A stretch of DNA of 64,000 nt, taken from positions 48,928 through 112,927 of the forward strand of contig JAKUQR010000010.1 in assembly GCA_022450155.1 (NCBI GenBank), written 5' to 3'. Shown one piece after another: positions 47,051 to 56,038 of this stretch. The notes below the pieces were generated by a model. The model worked only from the letters and a program-made list of their open reading frames with translations, searched no databases and was not told where the DNA came from. The translations under genes and the position numbers were made by a program. How positions within the stretch are numbered: position 1 is the first letter of the stretch; every line of letters starts with the position of its first letter. This DNA comes from Gammaproteobacteria bacterium. GTDB lineage: Bacteria > Pseudomonadota > Gammaproteobacteria > Arenicellales > UBA868.

Positions 47051-47851
47051 TTATCCGACCGAACCGGATCGATGTCCGATCTCAAGATCGTTGTCCGCGT
47101 GCCGGTTCCGGCCTCTGACCAGCGAAAGTGGTATCTGGGTCCAGTCCAGTTTGCTGATCTGGCTCATATCCAGATCACGCCGCAGTACCGAGGTCGACGG
47201 CATGTAACGTATCGCAAATCCTGCCCGGCGTTCCCCCGATGGGTTCGCATCGGAACCATGCAGAAGATGCACATCGTGCAATGAGATCTGTCCGGGCTCA
47301 AGTTCCGCATAGCGGGCTTTGTCTTCCTCAAATTTTGGGTCGTCAATGATCTGATGCAGGGTCAGGTCCGGGCTGTTGTCCGTGCGGTGAGAGTAAATAC
47401 CTGCTTTGTGCGAACCGGGGATGTAACGCAGCGCGCCATTGGCTTGGGTCGTCCGGTCGATCGCAACCCAAACCGTACAGGTTCGAAGTGGGCGGATCGG
47501 CCAGTACTGCGCATCCTGGTGCCACGGCACTTCCCGCCCCGTCGTTGCCTGCTTACAGAAAAGATGGGTCGCCCAATTAATGATATCGGGCCCGATCAGC
47601 TGTTCAACCATATCCAGGATTTCGTGACGAGTAACCAAGCTGGTGAAGGCACTGTGGCCAACAAGTCGCAGCGGCGGCAATCGGTCCAGATGCACATTAA
47701 ACAGAAAATCCGTCGGTGTGTCGGGGTTGGCGCGAATGACGCTATCGACTGCATCATGTAGACAATCGAGCTCAGTCTCAGACAATCGAAAGTCACGCGG
47801 TATTACTAGCCCGTCTTCGCGATAACTCTCGATTTCACTCGTAGCCAGCAT
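47051..47851 (-). CDS. Phytanoyl-CoA dioxygenase (PhyH)-family Fe(II)/2-oxoglutarate oxygenase
   Basis: 266 residues with the double-stranded beta-helix motif: His111-x-Asp113 (PWHQDAQYWP) and distal His198 (SLHDVHLLHGS) as iron ligands, and Arg208/Arg209 (GERRAGFAIRY) for 2-oxoglutarate. Family reactions are hydroxylations, including the 2-hydroxylation of phytanoyl-CoA in alpha-oxidation, but bacterial members also act on ectoine, proline and other compounds. It lies 36 bases upstream of atuA on the same strand and is the first gene of the block, so a role in branched-acid breakdown is possible but not proven. Confidence 0.85.
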   Translation of the reverse strand: MLATSEIESYREDGLVIPRDFRLSETELDCLHDAVDSVIRANPDTPTDFLFNVHLDRLPPLRLVGHSAFTSLVTRHEILDMVEQLIGPDIINWATHLFCKQATTGREVPWHQDAQYWPIRPLRTCTVWVAIDRTTQANGALRYIPGSHKAGIYSHRTDNSPDLTLHQIIDDPKFEEDKARYAELEPGQISLHDVHLLHGSDANPSGERRAGFAIRYMPSTSVLRRDLDMSQISKLDWTQIPLSLVRGRNRHADNDLEIGHRSGSVG

Positions 47852-48013
47852 AACGCTCGGTAAGCTCTAAATTGACCAGAATCTCTTACCTTAATCCCGA
47901 GGGACTAAATTGGGCAAGTTTTAAGCCCAGCTGCTGCATGGGCCTGGTCGCTATGCCTCCGAATCGGCCATGCACGTCGAACAAAGCAAGATAGAACTTG
48001 CTTCCAAAAAGAA

Positions 48014-48037
48014 AAGACCCCGCAATCGCAGGGTCTT
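48014..48037 (-). terminator. Rho-independent terminator of the small membrane protein gene
   Basis: A stem with arms AAGACCC and GGGTCTT around a 10-base loop. On the minus strand the stem is followed by TTCTTTTT. It lies about 32 bases after the stop of the gene at 48069-48443, as expected for its terminator, and separates it from the PhyH-family gene downstream. Confidence 0.7.
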
Positions 48038-48068
48038 CTTAAAACCAGTTATGTGCTGTTGCGCGGTC

Positions 48069-48443
48069 TTAGTTCGAGTGGCGGGAACTCATTACGAAGA
48101 ACAGTATTGCAAGAATTGCTGTCAATATCAGATTAGCAACAGCAGCCGCACCGGAGATATTTGCGGCATAAAGATCATATCCAATGTGGGCAACCCAGGC
48201 GAGATTGATTACCCCCCACAGCATGCCAGCGGAAGCAAGTTTGTTCTCGATCCAAACCGGCAGCATCAGCGCCAATATACCGGTACCAAGAAATGAGACG
48301 CCCAGTGCGCGGATAACGACTATCAGCGGCCCGCTCTCTTCCCAGCCGTACATGCCCACCGCCATCACAGGCATGAAGAACATCGAAATACCATTCAGAA
48401 TAAGAATTACACCAGATATACGAAAAACAAGTGCTAGATTCAT
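48069..48443 (-). CDS. Small four-helix membrane protein, unknown function
   Basis: 124 residues with four hydrophobic segments: FRISGVILILNGISMFFMPV (about 7-26), VIRALGVSFLGTGILALMLP (43-62), AGMLWGVINLAWVAHIGY (72-89) and AAVANLILTAILAILFFVM (100-119), ending in a short RHSN tail. AGGAGAGA stands just before the ATG (GATAGGAGAGACGATATG). I do not recognise a named family with certainty; it resembles small inner-membrane proteins of the DUF4345 kind. It has its own terminator and is likely monocistronic. Confidence 0.75.
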   Translation of the reverse strand: MNLALVFRISGVILILNGISMFFMPVMAVGMYGWEESGPLIVVIRALGVSFLGTGILALMLPVWIENKLASAGMLWGVINLAWVAHIGYDLYAANISGAAAVANLILTAILAILFFVMSSRHSN

Positions 48444-48509
48444 ATCGTCTCTCCTATCAGAGTCAGTCCTATCTTACGGTACCCTTATTATAAGTCAGGT
48501 TTTGACTTT

Positions 48510-49994
48510 TCAGGTCCCGCAAAATGTCTGATGCACCACCTGTTCCGGCCGTGGGGGTTCAGCGTAGGCGTCGGCACCGGGTTGCTGCTGATAAGGCGAT
48601 GCCAGTACGGTCACCAGGCGATTAAAAGGTGCCAGGTCGTCTTCACCTTCTGCAGCACGAATCGAAGCCTCGACCAGGTGATTCCGCGGAATATAGAGAG
48701 GGTTGGCCTTGCGCATCTGATCCTGGCGTTCGCTGTCGGCAACGCCGTCATGCGCCAGACGTCTCCGCCAGAGTACTGCCCACTGGTCGAACCCGTCCGG
48801 ATCTTCAAACAGTGCACGCACGGGCTTGTCGGCATCATTTTGCGTCTGCGACAACGCGCTCAAATACCTGAAGGTCAGGGTGAAGTCGGCTTTGTTTCGG
48901 GCCATGCGTTCTAGCAGGTCGCTGCCGAGCGCTTCATCGCCCGCATCGACCGTGGGCAGACCCAATTTACGCCGCAGGCCAGCCGCGTAGGATGCCTTGA
49001 AACGCTCGGAGAAGGTGTCGATGGCGGCAGTGGCTTTCTCCACCGCTTCATCTTCGTTCTCACTCAACAGAGGCAAAAGCGCCTGGGCGAGACCTGCCAG
49101 ATTCCAGTGTGCGATCGGCGGCTGGTTCTGATAGGCATAACGGCCCATGTGATCGATCGAACTGTAGACCGTCTCTGGATGGTAAGTATCCATGAATGCA
49201 CAGGGGCCATAATCGATGGTCTCGCCGGCGATAGACATGTTGTCGGTATTCATCACGCCGTGGATAAACCCGATCAGTTGCCACTGCGCCACCAGGGCCG
49301 CCTGGCGCTCGATCACCGCACCCAGCAGTGCGAGATAAGGTTCGTCCACCGAGGTCAGGTCGGGGTAGTGTCGCTGGATCACATGATCCGCGAGCAGTGC
49401 CAGCGCCTCGGTATCGCGGCGAGCGGCAAAGTACTGGAAGGTGCCGACCCGGATATGACTGCTGGCGACTCGGGTCAGCACGGCACCGGGCAGGTTGTTC
49501 TCGCGGATTACCTGTTCACCGGTCAGCACCGCCGCCAGTGAGCGTGTGGTCGGAATACCCAGTGCGGCCATCGCCTCACTCACAATGTACTCCCGCAACA
49601 CCGGACCCAGCCCCGCCCTGCCGTCACCCATCCTGGAGAACGGTGTACGCCCCGCGCCCTTGAGCTGAACATCACGCCGCTGCCCATCGCAGTCGATCAG
49701 TTCCCCCAGCAATATGGCCCGGCCGTCTCCCAGCTGGGGCACCCAGCTGCCGAACTGAAATCCGGCATAAGCCATGGCCAGGGGATCTGCATGCTCGGGT
49801 ACCACGTTGCCTGCGAACACCTCGATGCCGCTTGCGCACGTCAGCTGCGCCGGGTCCAGGCTCAGCTGCCGTGCCAGGGCGTCGTTCAGACGAACAAGGC
49901 GCGGACTCGATACTGGCGTCGGGGCCAAACGGGCATAGAATCGCTCCGGAAGCCGGGCAAAGGTGTTGTCGAAGGGAAAGGTCGAGGTATCCAT
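48510..49994 (-). CDS. selO: Protein adenylyltransferase SelO/YdiU
   Basis: Pseudokinase-fold enzyme that transfers AMP from ATP to Ser/Thr/Tyr of target proteins in redox homeostasis. 494 residues, typical of bacterial SelO. Landmarks: YAGFQFGSWVPQLGDGRAIL, VQLKGAGRTPFSRMGDGRA, REYIVSEAMAALGIPTTRSL and NTDNMSIAGETIDYGPCAFM (metal-binding Asn/Asp). The C-terminus ends in TFCGT, where eukaryotic SelO carries selenocysteine. Monocistronic on the minus strand. Confidence 0.93.
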   Translation of the reverse strand: MDTSTFPFDNTFARLPERFYARLAPTPVSSPRLVRLNDALARQLSLDPAQLTCASGIEVFAGNVVPEHADPLAMAYAGFQFGSWVPQLGDGRAILLGELIDCDGQRRDVQLKGAGRTPFSRMGDGRAGLGPVLREYIVSEAMAALGIPTTRSLAAVLTGEQVIRENNLPGAVLTRVASSHIRVGTFQYFAARRDTEALALLADHVIQRHYPDLTSVDEPYLALLGAVIERQAALVAQWQLIGFIHGVMNTDNMSIAGETIDYGPCAFMDTYHPETVYSSIDHMGRYAYQNQPPIAHWNLAGLAQALLPLLSENEDEAVEKATAAIDTFSERFKASYAAGLRRKLGLPTVDAGDEALGSDLLERMARNKADFTLTFRYLSALSQTQNDADKPVRALFEDPDGFDQWAVLWRRRLAHDGVADSERQDQMRKANPLYIPRNHLVEASIRAAEGEDDLAPFNRLVTVLASPYQQQPGADAYAEPPRPEQVVHQTFCGT

Positions 49995-50297
49995 GATTCA
50001 CGGGGTTCCCCAATCGTTTAGATCCGGGAAGCACCCGATCTTTTCAGTGATCGAACGCAGACGCAACCCCGGTGGCATTGGGGATATCGGGACACATAGA
50101 TTATTTTCCACCAACAAATCTAAACGCCTCAGACACGACGACGGCAAAATGATGGGTATTGGGCAACACACCAGGTGCGCCATCCCGCTGGCTTTTGGCC
50201 TTTCTGAACACGGTTTTCACTATACTGACTGTCTTCAGAAATGCTGTTAACCGAAAAGCCGAACACAAAACGTTAGGGAAAATAAGGCACCAAGCAG
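49995..50297. promoter_or_regulatory. Divergent spacer between selO and uridine phosphorylase
   Basis: 303 bases between two divergent genes. Short open frames here are not supported by any domain. The plus-strand gene has only a weak purine stretch (AGGGAAAATAAGG) upstream of its ATG. I see no repeat, riboswitch or tRNA. Confidence 0.3.
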
Positions 50298-51065
50298 ATG
50301 ACGCTGCAGTACCACCTCCAATTAAATAACGGCGATGTTGGCCGTTACGTGCTGCTGCCGGGTGATCCAGCGCGCTGTGCCCGAATTGCTGAGTTTTTCG
50401 ACGAACCACAGTTCATCGCTCAGAACCGGGAATTCACCACCATTTCGGGCTATCTGAGCGGTGAACAGGTCTCCGTCACCTCCACCGGGATCGGCTGTCC
50501 CTCGACAGCCATCGCAGTCGAGGAACTGATCAAGATCGGTGCCGATACGTTTATTCGAGTTGGCACCTCCGGTGGCATACAGCCCGGCACGCAAACCGGC
50601 GACATCGCCATTGTCACGGGTGCGATACGCGATGAAGGCACCACCCGCCAATATCTGCCGATCGAGTTTCCCGCGCTGGCTGACCCAGAGATCGTGCTGA
50701 CCCTGCAGGAAAGTGCACTCGAACTGGGGTTTCCTTTCCGCGTCGGCGTTAGCCATTCCAAAGATTCGTTTTACAGCGAGATAGAACCCGACCGACAACC
50801 GCTATCGTCACAACTGACACAACGATGGCAGGCATGGCGTGCCGCGGGGGCGATCTGTTCGGAGATGGAAGCATCCGCCCTATTTATTCTGGCAAGCCTG
50901 CACGGTAAACGCGCCGGCGGCGTCATGACCATGGTGGCCGAGAACGAAGGCCTGCCGACCGATCAGGACGGGGAGGAACAGTTCCACGGAGACCGGGCCA
51001 TACGCACGGCAATCGATGGGGTCAAACGATTGATCGAAAAAGACCGGCGCACTGCAACAAGTTGA
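50298..51065 (+). CDS. udp: Uridine phosphorylase-like nucleoside phosphorylase
   Basis: 255 residues, PNP/UDP family. It opens YHLQLNNGDVGRYVLLPGDP with the phosphate-binding GDPAR, then STGIGCPSTAIAVEELIKIGAD (the UDP/PNP signature), RVGTSGGIQPG and CSEMEASALFILASLHGKRAG with the ribose-binding Met-Glu. It splits uridine, or a related pyrimidine nucleoside, to base and ribose-1-phosphate. The order of these motifs is that of uridine phosphorylase rather than purine nucleoside phosphorylase. Monocistronic. Confidence 0.88.
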   Translation: MTLQYHLQLNNGDVGRYVLLPGDPARCARIAEFFDEPQFIAQNREFTTISGYLSGEQVSVTSTGIGCPSTAIAVEELIKIGADTFIRVGTSGGIQPGTQTGDIAIVTGAIRDEGTTRQYLPIEFPALADPEIVLTLQESALELGFPFRVGVSHSKDSFYSEIEPDRQPLSSQLTQRWQAWRAAGAICSEMEASALFILASLHGKRAGGVMTMVAENEGLPTDQDGEEQFHGDRAIRTAIDGVKRLIEKDRRTATS

Positions 51066-51150
51066 GAATTGTTGAATCAGTGAGGGTGACCGGCAGCTGC
51101 ACGACAGGCGCTCGGGGAGAAGACTTGGGGGCTATGCAGCTGAGCCTGAC

Positions 51151-51471
51151 TCAGTTCAGCAACTGACCCTTAGGGACTGAATTGATCTCCTGGCCGGCCA
51201 TCCAGCGGCCCTGGAAGTGGAAGTCTTCAGCATCCATCTTGGCGAAGAAAGTCTTCGGGTCATCACCGTCTATATGCGCCTTGTGTGCATCGGCATCCTT
51301 GAAGACCTGGGTGTAAAGAAATACGTTCGGCTGATCCAGTGGCCGACACACATAAAAACTTTCCATGCCGGGCTGGTTCTGAAGGCAGTTGTAGCGGTAC
51401 TCGTTGATCAGCGCCTCAATTTGCTCGAGATCGCCTTCCACGACCGCTGTGACGTGAACGATATAACTCAT
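51151..51471 (-). CDS. Antibiotic biosynthesis monooxygenase (ABM)-domain protein
   Basis: About 106 residues from the ATG at 51471 (MSYIVHVTAVVEGDLEQIEA); an upstream ATG at 51510 adds 13 residues without family support. The dimeric alpha/beta ferredoxin-like ABM fold is suggested by YNCLQNQPGMESFYVCRPL, VFLYTQVFKDADAHKAHI and the C-terminal FFAKM. Members include small quinol monooxygenases (YgiN-like), heme-degrading enzymes and unknowns; nothing here decides. Stands alone between two plus-strand genes. Confidence 0.75.
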   Translation of the reverse strand: MSYIVHVTAVVEGDLEQIEALINEYRYNCLQNQPGMESFYVCRPLDQPNVFLYTQVFKDADAHKAHIDGDDPKTFFAKMDAEDFHFQGRWMAGQEINSVPKGQLLN

Positions 51472-51639
51472 CTTAGTGCGTACTGTAACAAAATTTTTGC
51501 AGCGATCCACTTCCGGCTAAAGTCCCAACGAACAGAATCAGACAAGTCACGAAAACCGTGGCAGATCGTTTATAAAATGTTTAAATCAGGCCCAGCATAG
51601 GCCAGGCTGGATACCGAAACCGCGATAGGGAACCCAAAC

Positions 51640-52749
51640 ATGACCAAATCCAGAGGAAGAACGCTGGGGCTCGATTTTCCCGGTACCCCCGGTACCGACA
51701 ATGCCATCACCGATGTCGCAGGCGTTGCGGTCGGCTACACCACCGTGATTGAGGGCGAAGGTGCCCTGCAACCTGGCAAAGGCCCGGTACGGACCGGTGT
51801 CACCGCGATTCTGCCCAAAGGTCATAACCCCGAACCCCATCCGGTCTGGGCCGGTGCTTACGCTTTGAACGGCAACGGGGAGATGACTGGCACCCACTGG
51901 ATCCACGACGGGGGTTATCTCATTGGACCGGTCTGTATTACCAACACCCACAGCGTCGGCATCGTCCATCATGCCGCTGTGCGCTGGATCATCGAGACCT
52001 ACCGTGAGACCTGGGGCGAGGAACATTTGTGGGCGATGCCGGTGGTGGCTGAGACGTACGATGGCGTTTTGAATGACATCAACGGGCAGCATCTCACAGA
52101 AAGTCACGCGCTGGACGCGATGCGCAGCGCCAAGCCAGGCGCTGTATCCGAGGGCAACGTCGGCGGCGGTACCGGCATGATCTGTTACGAATTCAAGGGC
52201 GGTACCGGTACGGCATCGCGCCGGATCAGTATTGACCGTCAGGACTTCACGGTCGCGGCCCTGGTACAGGCCAACCACGGGATCCGTCCCTGGCTCACGA
52301 TCCTGGGTGTGCCGGTCGGGCGCCACCTGACAGACGACCGACTCCTGCCCCGCCGTGAACAGGGTTCGATCATTGTGATCCTGGCCACCGATATACCGAT
52401 GATGCCGCATCAACTCGATCGACTTGCACGGCGGGCCGCAATCGGCATTGGCCGGGGTGGCACACCGGGCGGAAATGGTTCCGGTGATATTTTTCTCGCC
52501 TTCAGCGTGGCCAATCCGATGCCGCTGTCGCAGGTCAACCGGGCGTTCCTGTCATTCGACTGGGTCAACGACGAGCAATGCGATCCCATCTACCTGGCTG
52601 CTGTCGAGTCAGTGGAGGAAGCGGTCGTCAATGCGCTGCTGGCAGCCGAAGACATGAACACGCTGCGGCCGGCCGGACACATCTGCCGTGCCCTGGATCA
52701 TGACCAGCTGATGGCCGTCATGAAGCAGCATGGCCGTGGCGGTGGATAG
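51640..52749 (+). CDS. P1-family aminopeptidase/D-esterase (DmpA-like)
   Basis: 369 residues of the self-processing Ntn-like P1 peptidase family, which releases N-terminal L- or D-amino acids or beta-amino acids from small peptides and amides. The autocleavage site is visible as Gly280-Ser281 in GGTPGGNGSGDIFLAFS, where Ser becomes the nucleophile. NVGGGTGMICYEFKGGTGTASR near residue 173 is a second family motif. No signal peptide. First gene of the plus-strand series 51640-56449; 24 bases separate it from the PhoX-like gene. Confidence 0.88.
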   Translation: MTKSRGRTLGLDFPGTPGTDNAITDVAGVAVGYTTVIEGEGALQPGKGPVRTGVTAILPKGHNPEPHPVWAGAYALNGNGEMTGTHWIHDGGYLIGPVCITNTHSVGIVHHAAVRWIIETYRETWGEEHLWAMPVVAETYDGVLNDINGQHLTESHALDAMRSAKPGAVSEGNVGGGTGMICYEFKGGTGTASRRISIDRQDFTVAALVQANHGIRPWLTILGVPVGRHLTDDRLLPRREQGSIIVILATDIPMMPHQLDRLARRAAIGIGRGGTPGGNGSGDIFLAFSVANPMPLSQVNRAFLSFDWVNDEQCDPIYLAAVESVEEAVVNALLAAEDMNTLRPAGHICRALDHDQLMAVMKQHGRGGG

Positions 52750-52773
52750 CCCCTATTTAGACTGCACGCGCAG

Positions 52774-54024
52774 ATGAAGATCACACGCCGTACCTTACTC
52801 GCCTCCAGTGCTGCACTGATTGCGGCGGGCAGCGCACTGACATGGCTCTACAACCGGCCCCGGATTGTGGGCAGTCTGGGCGACCTGTTGATCGACCCGA
52901 AGGGTATTCTGGATCTGCCGAGCGGGTTTTCGTATCAGATACTCGAGCGTACCGGTGCGTTGATGAGCGATGGTTACCCCATGCCCGACTTGCCCGACGG
53001 CATGGGTTGTTTCCCAGGCTCCAAAGGCCAGTGGATTGTGGTGCGCAACCATGAAATTCATCAAGGTCAGGCCGCTGACCACACACTGGCCTACGATCCG
53101 CAGCGCGGCGGCGGTGTCAGCCGCGTCGTGGTCGACGCGAAATCCGGCCAACGGCTCTCCAGCAACCTGCTGTTGACGGGCACGTCCCGCAACTGTGCCG
53201 GGGGCCCGTGCACCGAAGGCTGGCTGAGCTGCGAGGAAATCGACGAGCCTGATCACGGTTACGTTTTTCTGTGTGACCCGGCGGCGGATACGCTGCAACC
53301 AGCGCGGCGGTTGCCCTCTCTGGGGCGTTTCCCACACGAGGCCGCGGCCTTTGACCCTGCGTCGGGCATCACCTATCTGACCGAAGACACTGCCGACAGC
53401 GCCATCTACCGGCATGTGCCCGAAAGGTCGGACCAGCCGTTTTCAGCCGGTACACTGCAGGCTCTGAAGCTCGTGGATACCGACCGCGCCGACCTGTCGG
53501 CAGAGCAGCAGGTCGGCGATCGGTTGACTGTCGACTGGGTCACCATTGATGACCCACAGGCCCAGTCGATACCCACGCGTCATCAAGCCCAGGCCCGAGG
53601 CGCGGCAGTGCTGTCGCGCGGTGAAGGGATGTGGTCCAGCCCGGGCGTTGTATACCTCGCCTCCACCGATGGCGGCCCGGCGCGGCGCGGACAGATCTAC
53701 CGTCTCGATATCGCACCGCCCGGCGAACAAGACCGCTTAAGCCTCGTCGCCCAGGCGGAAAACGATAATGCAATGGCGAACCCGGACAACCTCACGATCG
53801 CCCCCGGGGGTGATGTCTATATCGCTGAAGACGGCAGTGAGCCCAATCTGATCTGGCAGCTGCGATCCAATGGTGATATTTTTCCCATCGCCCGAAACGC
53901 CCTGAGCGGTGAGGTTACAGGACTTTGTTTTTCACCCGATGGCAACTGGCTGTTCGCCAACCTGCAGAAAGAAGGTCTGACCCTCGCCATCCGCGGACCC
54001 TTCAACGACCGCACACCAGGCTGA
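52774..54024 (+). CDS. PhoX-family (DUF839) Tat-exported protein
   Basis: 416 residues. The N-terminus MKITRRTLLASSAALIAAG is a twin-arginine signal (TRRTLL). The body carries PhoX/DUF839 landmarks: DLLIDPKGILDLPSGFSYQI, RNCAGGPCTEGWLSCEE with the conserved NCAGG-type loop and Cys-containing WLSCEE, FPHEAAAFDPASG, YLTEDTADSAIYR and NPDNLTIAPGGDVYIAEDG. PhoX phosphatases are Ca/Fe enzymes of about 500-700 residues; this one is shorter, so it may be a PhoX-like beta-propeller protein of other function. Periplasmic. Confidence 0.82.
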   Translation: MKITRRTLLASSAALIAAGSALTWLYNRPRIVGSLGDLLIDPKGILDLPSGFSYQILERTGALMSDGYPMPDLPDGMGCFPGSKGQWIVVRNHEIHQGQAADHTLAYDPQRGGGVSRVVVDAKSGQRLSSNLLLTGTSRNCAGGPCTEGWLSCEEIDEPDHGYVFLCDPAADTLQPARRLPSLGRFPHEAAAFDPASGITYLTEDTADSAIYRHVPERSDQPFSAGTLQALKLVDTDRADLSAEQQVGDRLTVDWVTIDDPQAQSIPTRHQAQARGAAVLSRGEGMWSSPGVVYLASTDGGPARRGQIYRLDIAPPGEQDRLSLVAQAENDNAMANPDNLTIAPGGDVYIAEDGSEPNLIWQLRSNGDIFPIARNALSGEVTGLCFSPDGNWLFANLQKEGLTLAIRGPFNDRTPG

Positions 54025-54047
54025 GCCACGCACAGCAGAGGAGAAAT

Positions 54048-56006
54048 ATGCACAACCGGCTACTCGAACCGATTCAGATCGGACCGCGCAGACTGCGCAA
54101 CCGCATTTTTATATCCGCCCATGTGCCCGGGTTCGCTGATCAGGGCGCGCCCGGCAAACGCTATATCAGTTACCATCGACAGCGGGCTGCTGCGGGCGTC
54201 GCGATGCAGATTACCGGCGGCACTGCTGTACACCGTTCGGGCTTGCTCACGACTGCACCCAGTGCCCTGGTCAACCTGGACGACACCATCATTCCCGGTT
54301 ACCAGTCACTGTCTGATGCGGTCCAGGGTGAAGGCGGCACCATGCTCGCCCAGCTGGCCCATTCGGCCGGCACCCTGTCGGCTGAACTACTGGGCCAGCC
54401 TTCGTGGGCACCGTCACCGGTGCGCAGTGCGCTCACCGGCAATGTCCCCCACGAGATGAGTTCGGCGGAAATCTTGGAGATCATCGATGCCTTCGTCGCC
54501 GCAAGCGGCCGGGTCCGGGCCGGCGGCCTGGATGGGATCGAGCTCCTGTCGGCCTTCGGGTTTCTACCGCACGCCTTCCTGTCACCGCTGAACAACCGGC
54601 GTACTGACGGCTACGGCGGTTCACTGAAGAACCGCATGCGGTTTCTGCTGGAGCTGGTCGAAGCCTGCCGTCCGGCCATCGGTGAAGACCGGATCCTCGG
54701 CATCCGCATTCCCGGATCAGACATGACGCCCGGCGGCCTTGAAATCAGCGACATGCAGGCTGTTGCGCAGGCACTCGAGAACACGGGCCAGGTGGACTAC
54801 CTCAACGTGATCGCCTACAACAACTCACTTCGGTTTGGCCGGGCACTGCATTGGCCTGCCACACCGGCGGGCCATGAACTGTTCACCGAACTGTCCGCTC
54901 AGATCAAAGCCGTCGTCAGCCTGCCAGTGCTGGTTGCCGGCCGCATCACGCATCCCGATCAGGCCGAAGCCGTGATCGCCAGCGGCCAGGCCGACATGGT
55001 GGCAATGACCCGGGCCCATATCACCGACCCGGAAATCGTCCGCAAGATCACCGAGGGCCGGGCCGACGACATCCGGCCCTGCGTGGGGGCCAACACCTGT
55101 ATCCGCGCCCGATTCCAGGGACGCCCGGTTCGCTGCATGCACAATCCCTACGTTATCAGCCGCAACACCGACCACTCACCTTCGTCCTCTAACGACCTGC
55201 CGCCAGTCACCGTGGTCGGGGCCGGTCCGGCCGGCCTGGAGGCCGCCCTGACCGCTGCACAGCGGGGTCACTCAGTGCGGTTGCTGGAACGCAGCGGCGA
55301 ATATGGGGGTCAACTCAGGCTGTGGAGCCGTGTTGAGTCGCAGAAAGAACTCGCAGCCGTCATCGACTGGCGGGTCAGGCAACTGGACAAGCTCGGCGTT
55401 CACCCCGAGTTCAATCAAACCGTAACGGCCGATCAACTCTTGAACATCGATGACGGCATCATTGTGATGGCCACCGGTGCTGAAGCTGTGGCGGACGCAA
55501 TTCCGGGCGACGGCAGTGTTGTCCAGACAACGCCGGTGGAGCTGCTGAACGACCCCGGCCTGTTCACGGGTCGCGCATTGATCCGCGACCAGGGCCGCGG
55601 TCTCAGCGCCCTGGTTGCCGCCGAAGCACTGGCCGCACAGGGTAGTAACGTCATTGTGGTCACCGATGAACCCGCCGTCGGCCTGGATCTGGACCTCACG
55701 GTCCGGGTCCCGGCCTACGACCGCCTGCTTAACAGCGGCGTTGAGTTCCTGCCCAACCACAAGATCGCCGCGTTCGAAGACGGCGCTGTGAAGCTTCAGC
55801 ATGTCTTTACCGGTCAGCAAACCGTGTTGCCATCGATCGATGTGCTGGTCGATGATCACATCATGCGCCCGTGCGATGACCTGATGAAAGCGCTGGCGGG
55901 TTCAGACCGGATTGTGCGGTCCGTCGGCGATTGCGTGGCGCCGCGTACCGTCGAAGCCGCCATACACGAAGCCGCCCAGGCCATCGCCCAGCTGACGCCA
56001 GCTTAA
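54048..56006 (+). CDS. OYE-type flavin oxidoreductase, trimethylamine dehydrogenase/DgcA-like
   Basis: 652 residues from the ATG at 54048, with AGGAG 5 bases upstream. N-terminal FMN TIM barrel (MHNRLLEPIQIGPRRLRNRI to about residue 365), an iron-sulfur motif, then a dinucleotide-binding domain (VVGAGPAGLEAALTAAQRG from 389). The Fe-S motif is Cys345, Ala348, Cys351, Cys363; trimethylamine dehydrogenase has Cys at 345, 348, 351 and 364, so one ligand is lost here. DgcA and N-methylproline demethylases show similar CVGAxxC forms as I recall. Probable activity: oxidative N-demethylation or enoate reduction. Next gene is a cupin; an MTHFR-family gene lies 3.7 kb further on. Confidence 0.85.
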   Translation: MHNRLLEPIQIGPRRLRNRIFISAHVPGFADQGAPGKRYISYHRQRAAAGVAMQITGGTAVHRSGLLTTAPSALVNLDDTIIPGYQSLSDAVQGEGGTMLAQLAHSAGTLSAELLGQPSWAPSPVRSALTGNVPHEMSSAEILEIIDAFVAASGRVRAGGLDGIELLSAFGFLPHAFLSPLNNRRTDGYGGSLKNRMRFLLELVEACRPAIGEDRILGIRIPGSDMTPGGLEISDMQAVAQALENTGQVDYLNVIAYNNSLRFGRALHWPATPAGHELFTELSAQIKAVVSLPVLVAGRITHPDQAEAVIASGQADMVAMTRAHITDPEIVRKITEGRADDIRPCVGANTCIRARFQGRPVRCMHNPYVISRNTDHSPSSSNDLPPVTVVGAGPAGLEAALTAAQRGHSVRLLERSGEYGGQLRLWSRVESQKELAAVIDWRVRQLDKLGVHPEFNQTVTADQLLNIDDGIIVMATGAEAVADAIPGDGSVVQTTPVELLNDPGLFTGRALIRDQGRGLSALVAAEALAAQGSNVIVVTDEPAVGLDLDLTVRVPAYDRLLNSGVEFLPNHKIAAFEDGAVKLQHVFTGQQTVLPSIDVLVDDHIMRPCDDLMKALAGSDRIVRSVGDCVAPRTVEAAIHEAAQAIAQLTPA

Positions 56007-56038
56007 TCCCGAATTCTCCTGATCGTGAGGACATACTG

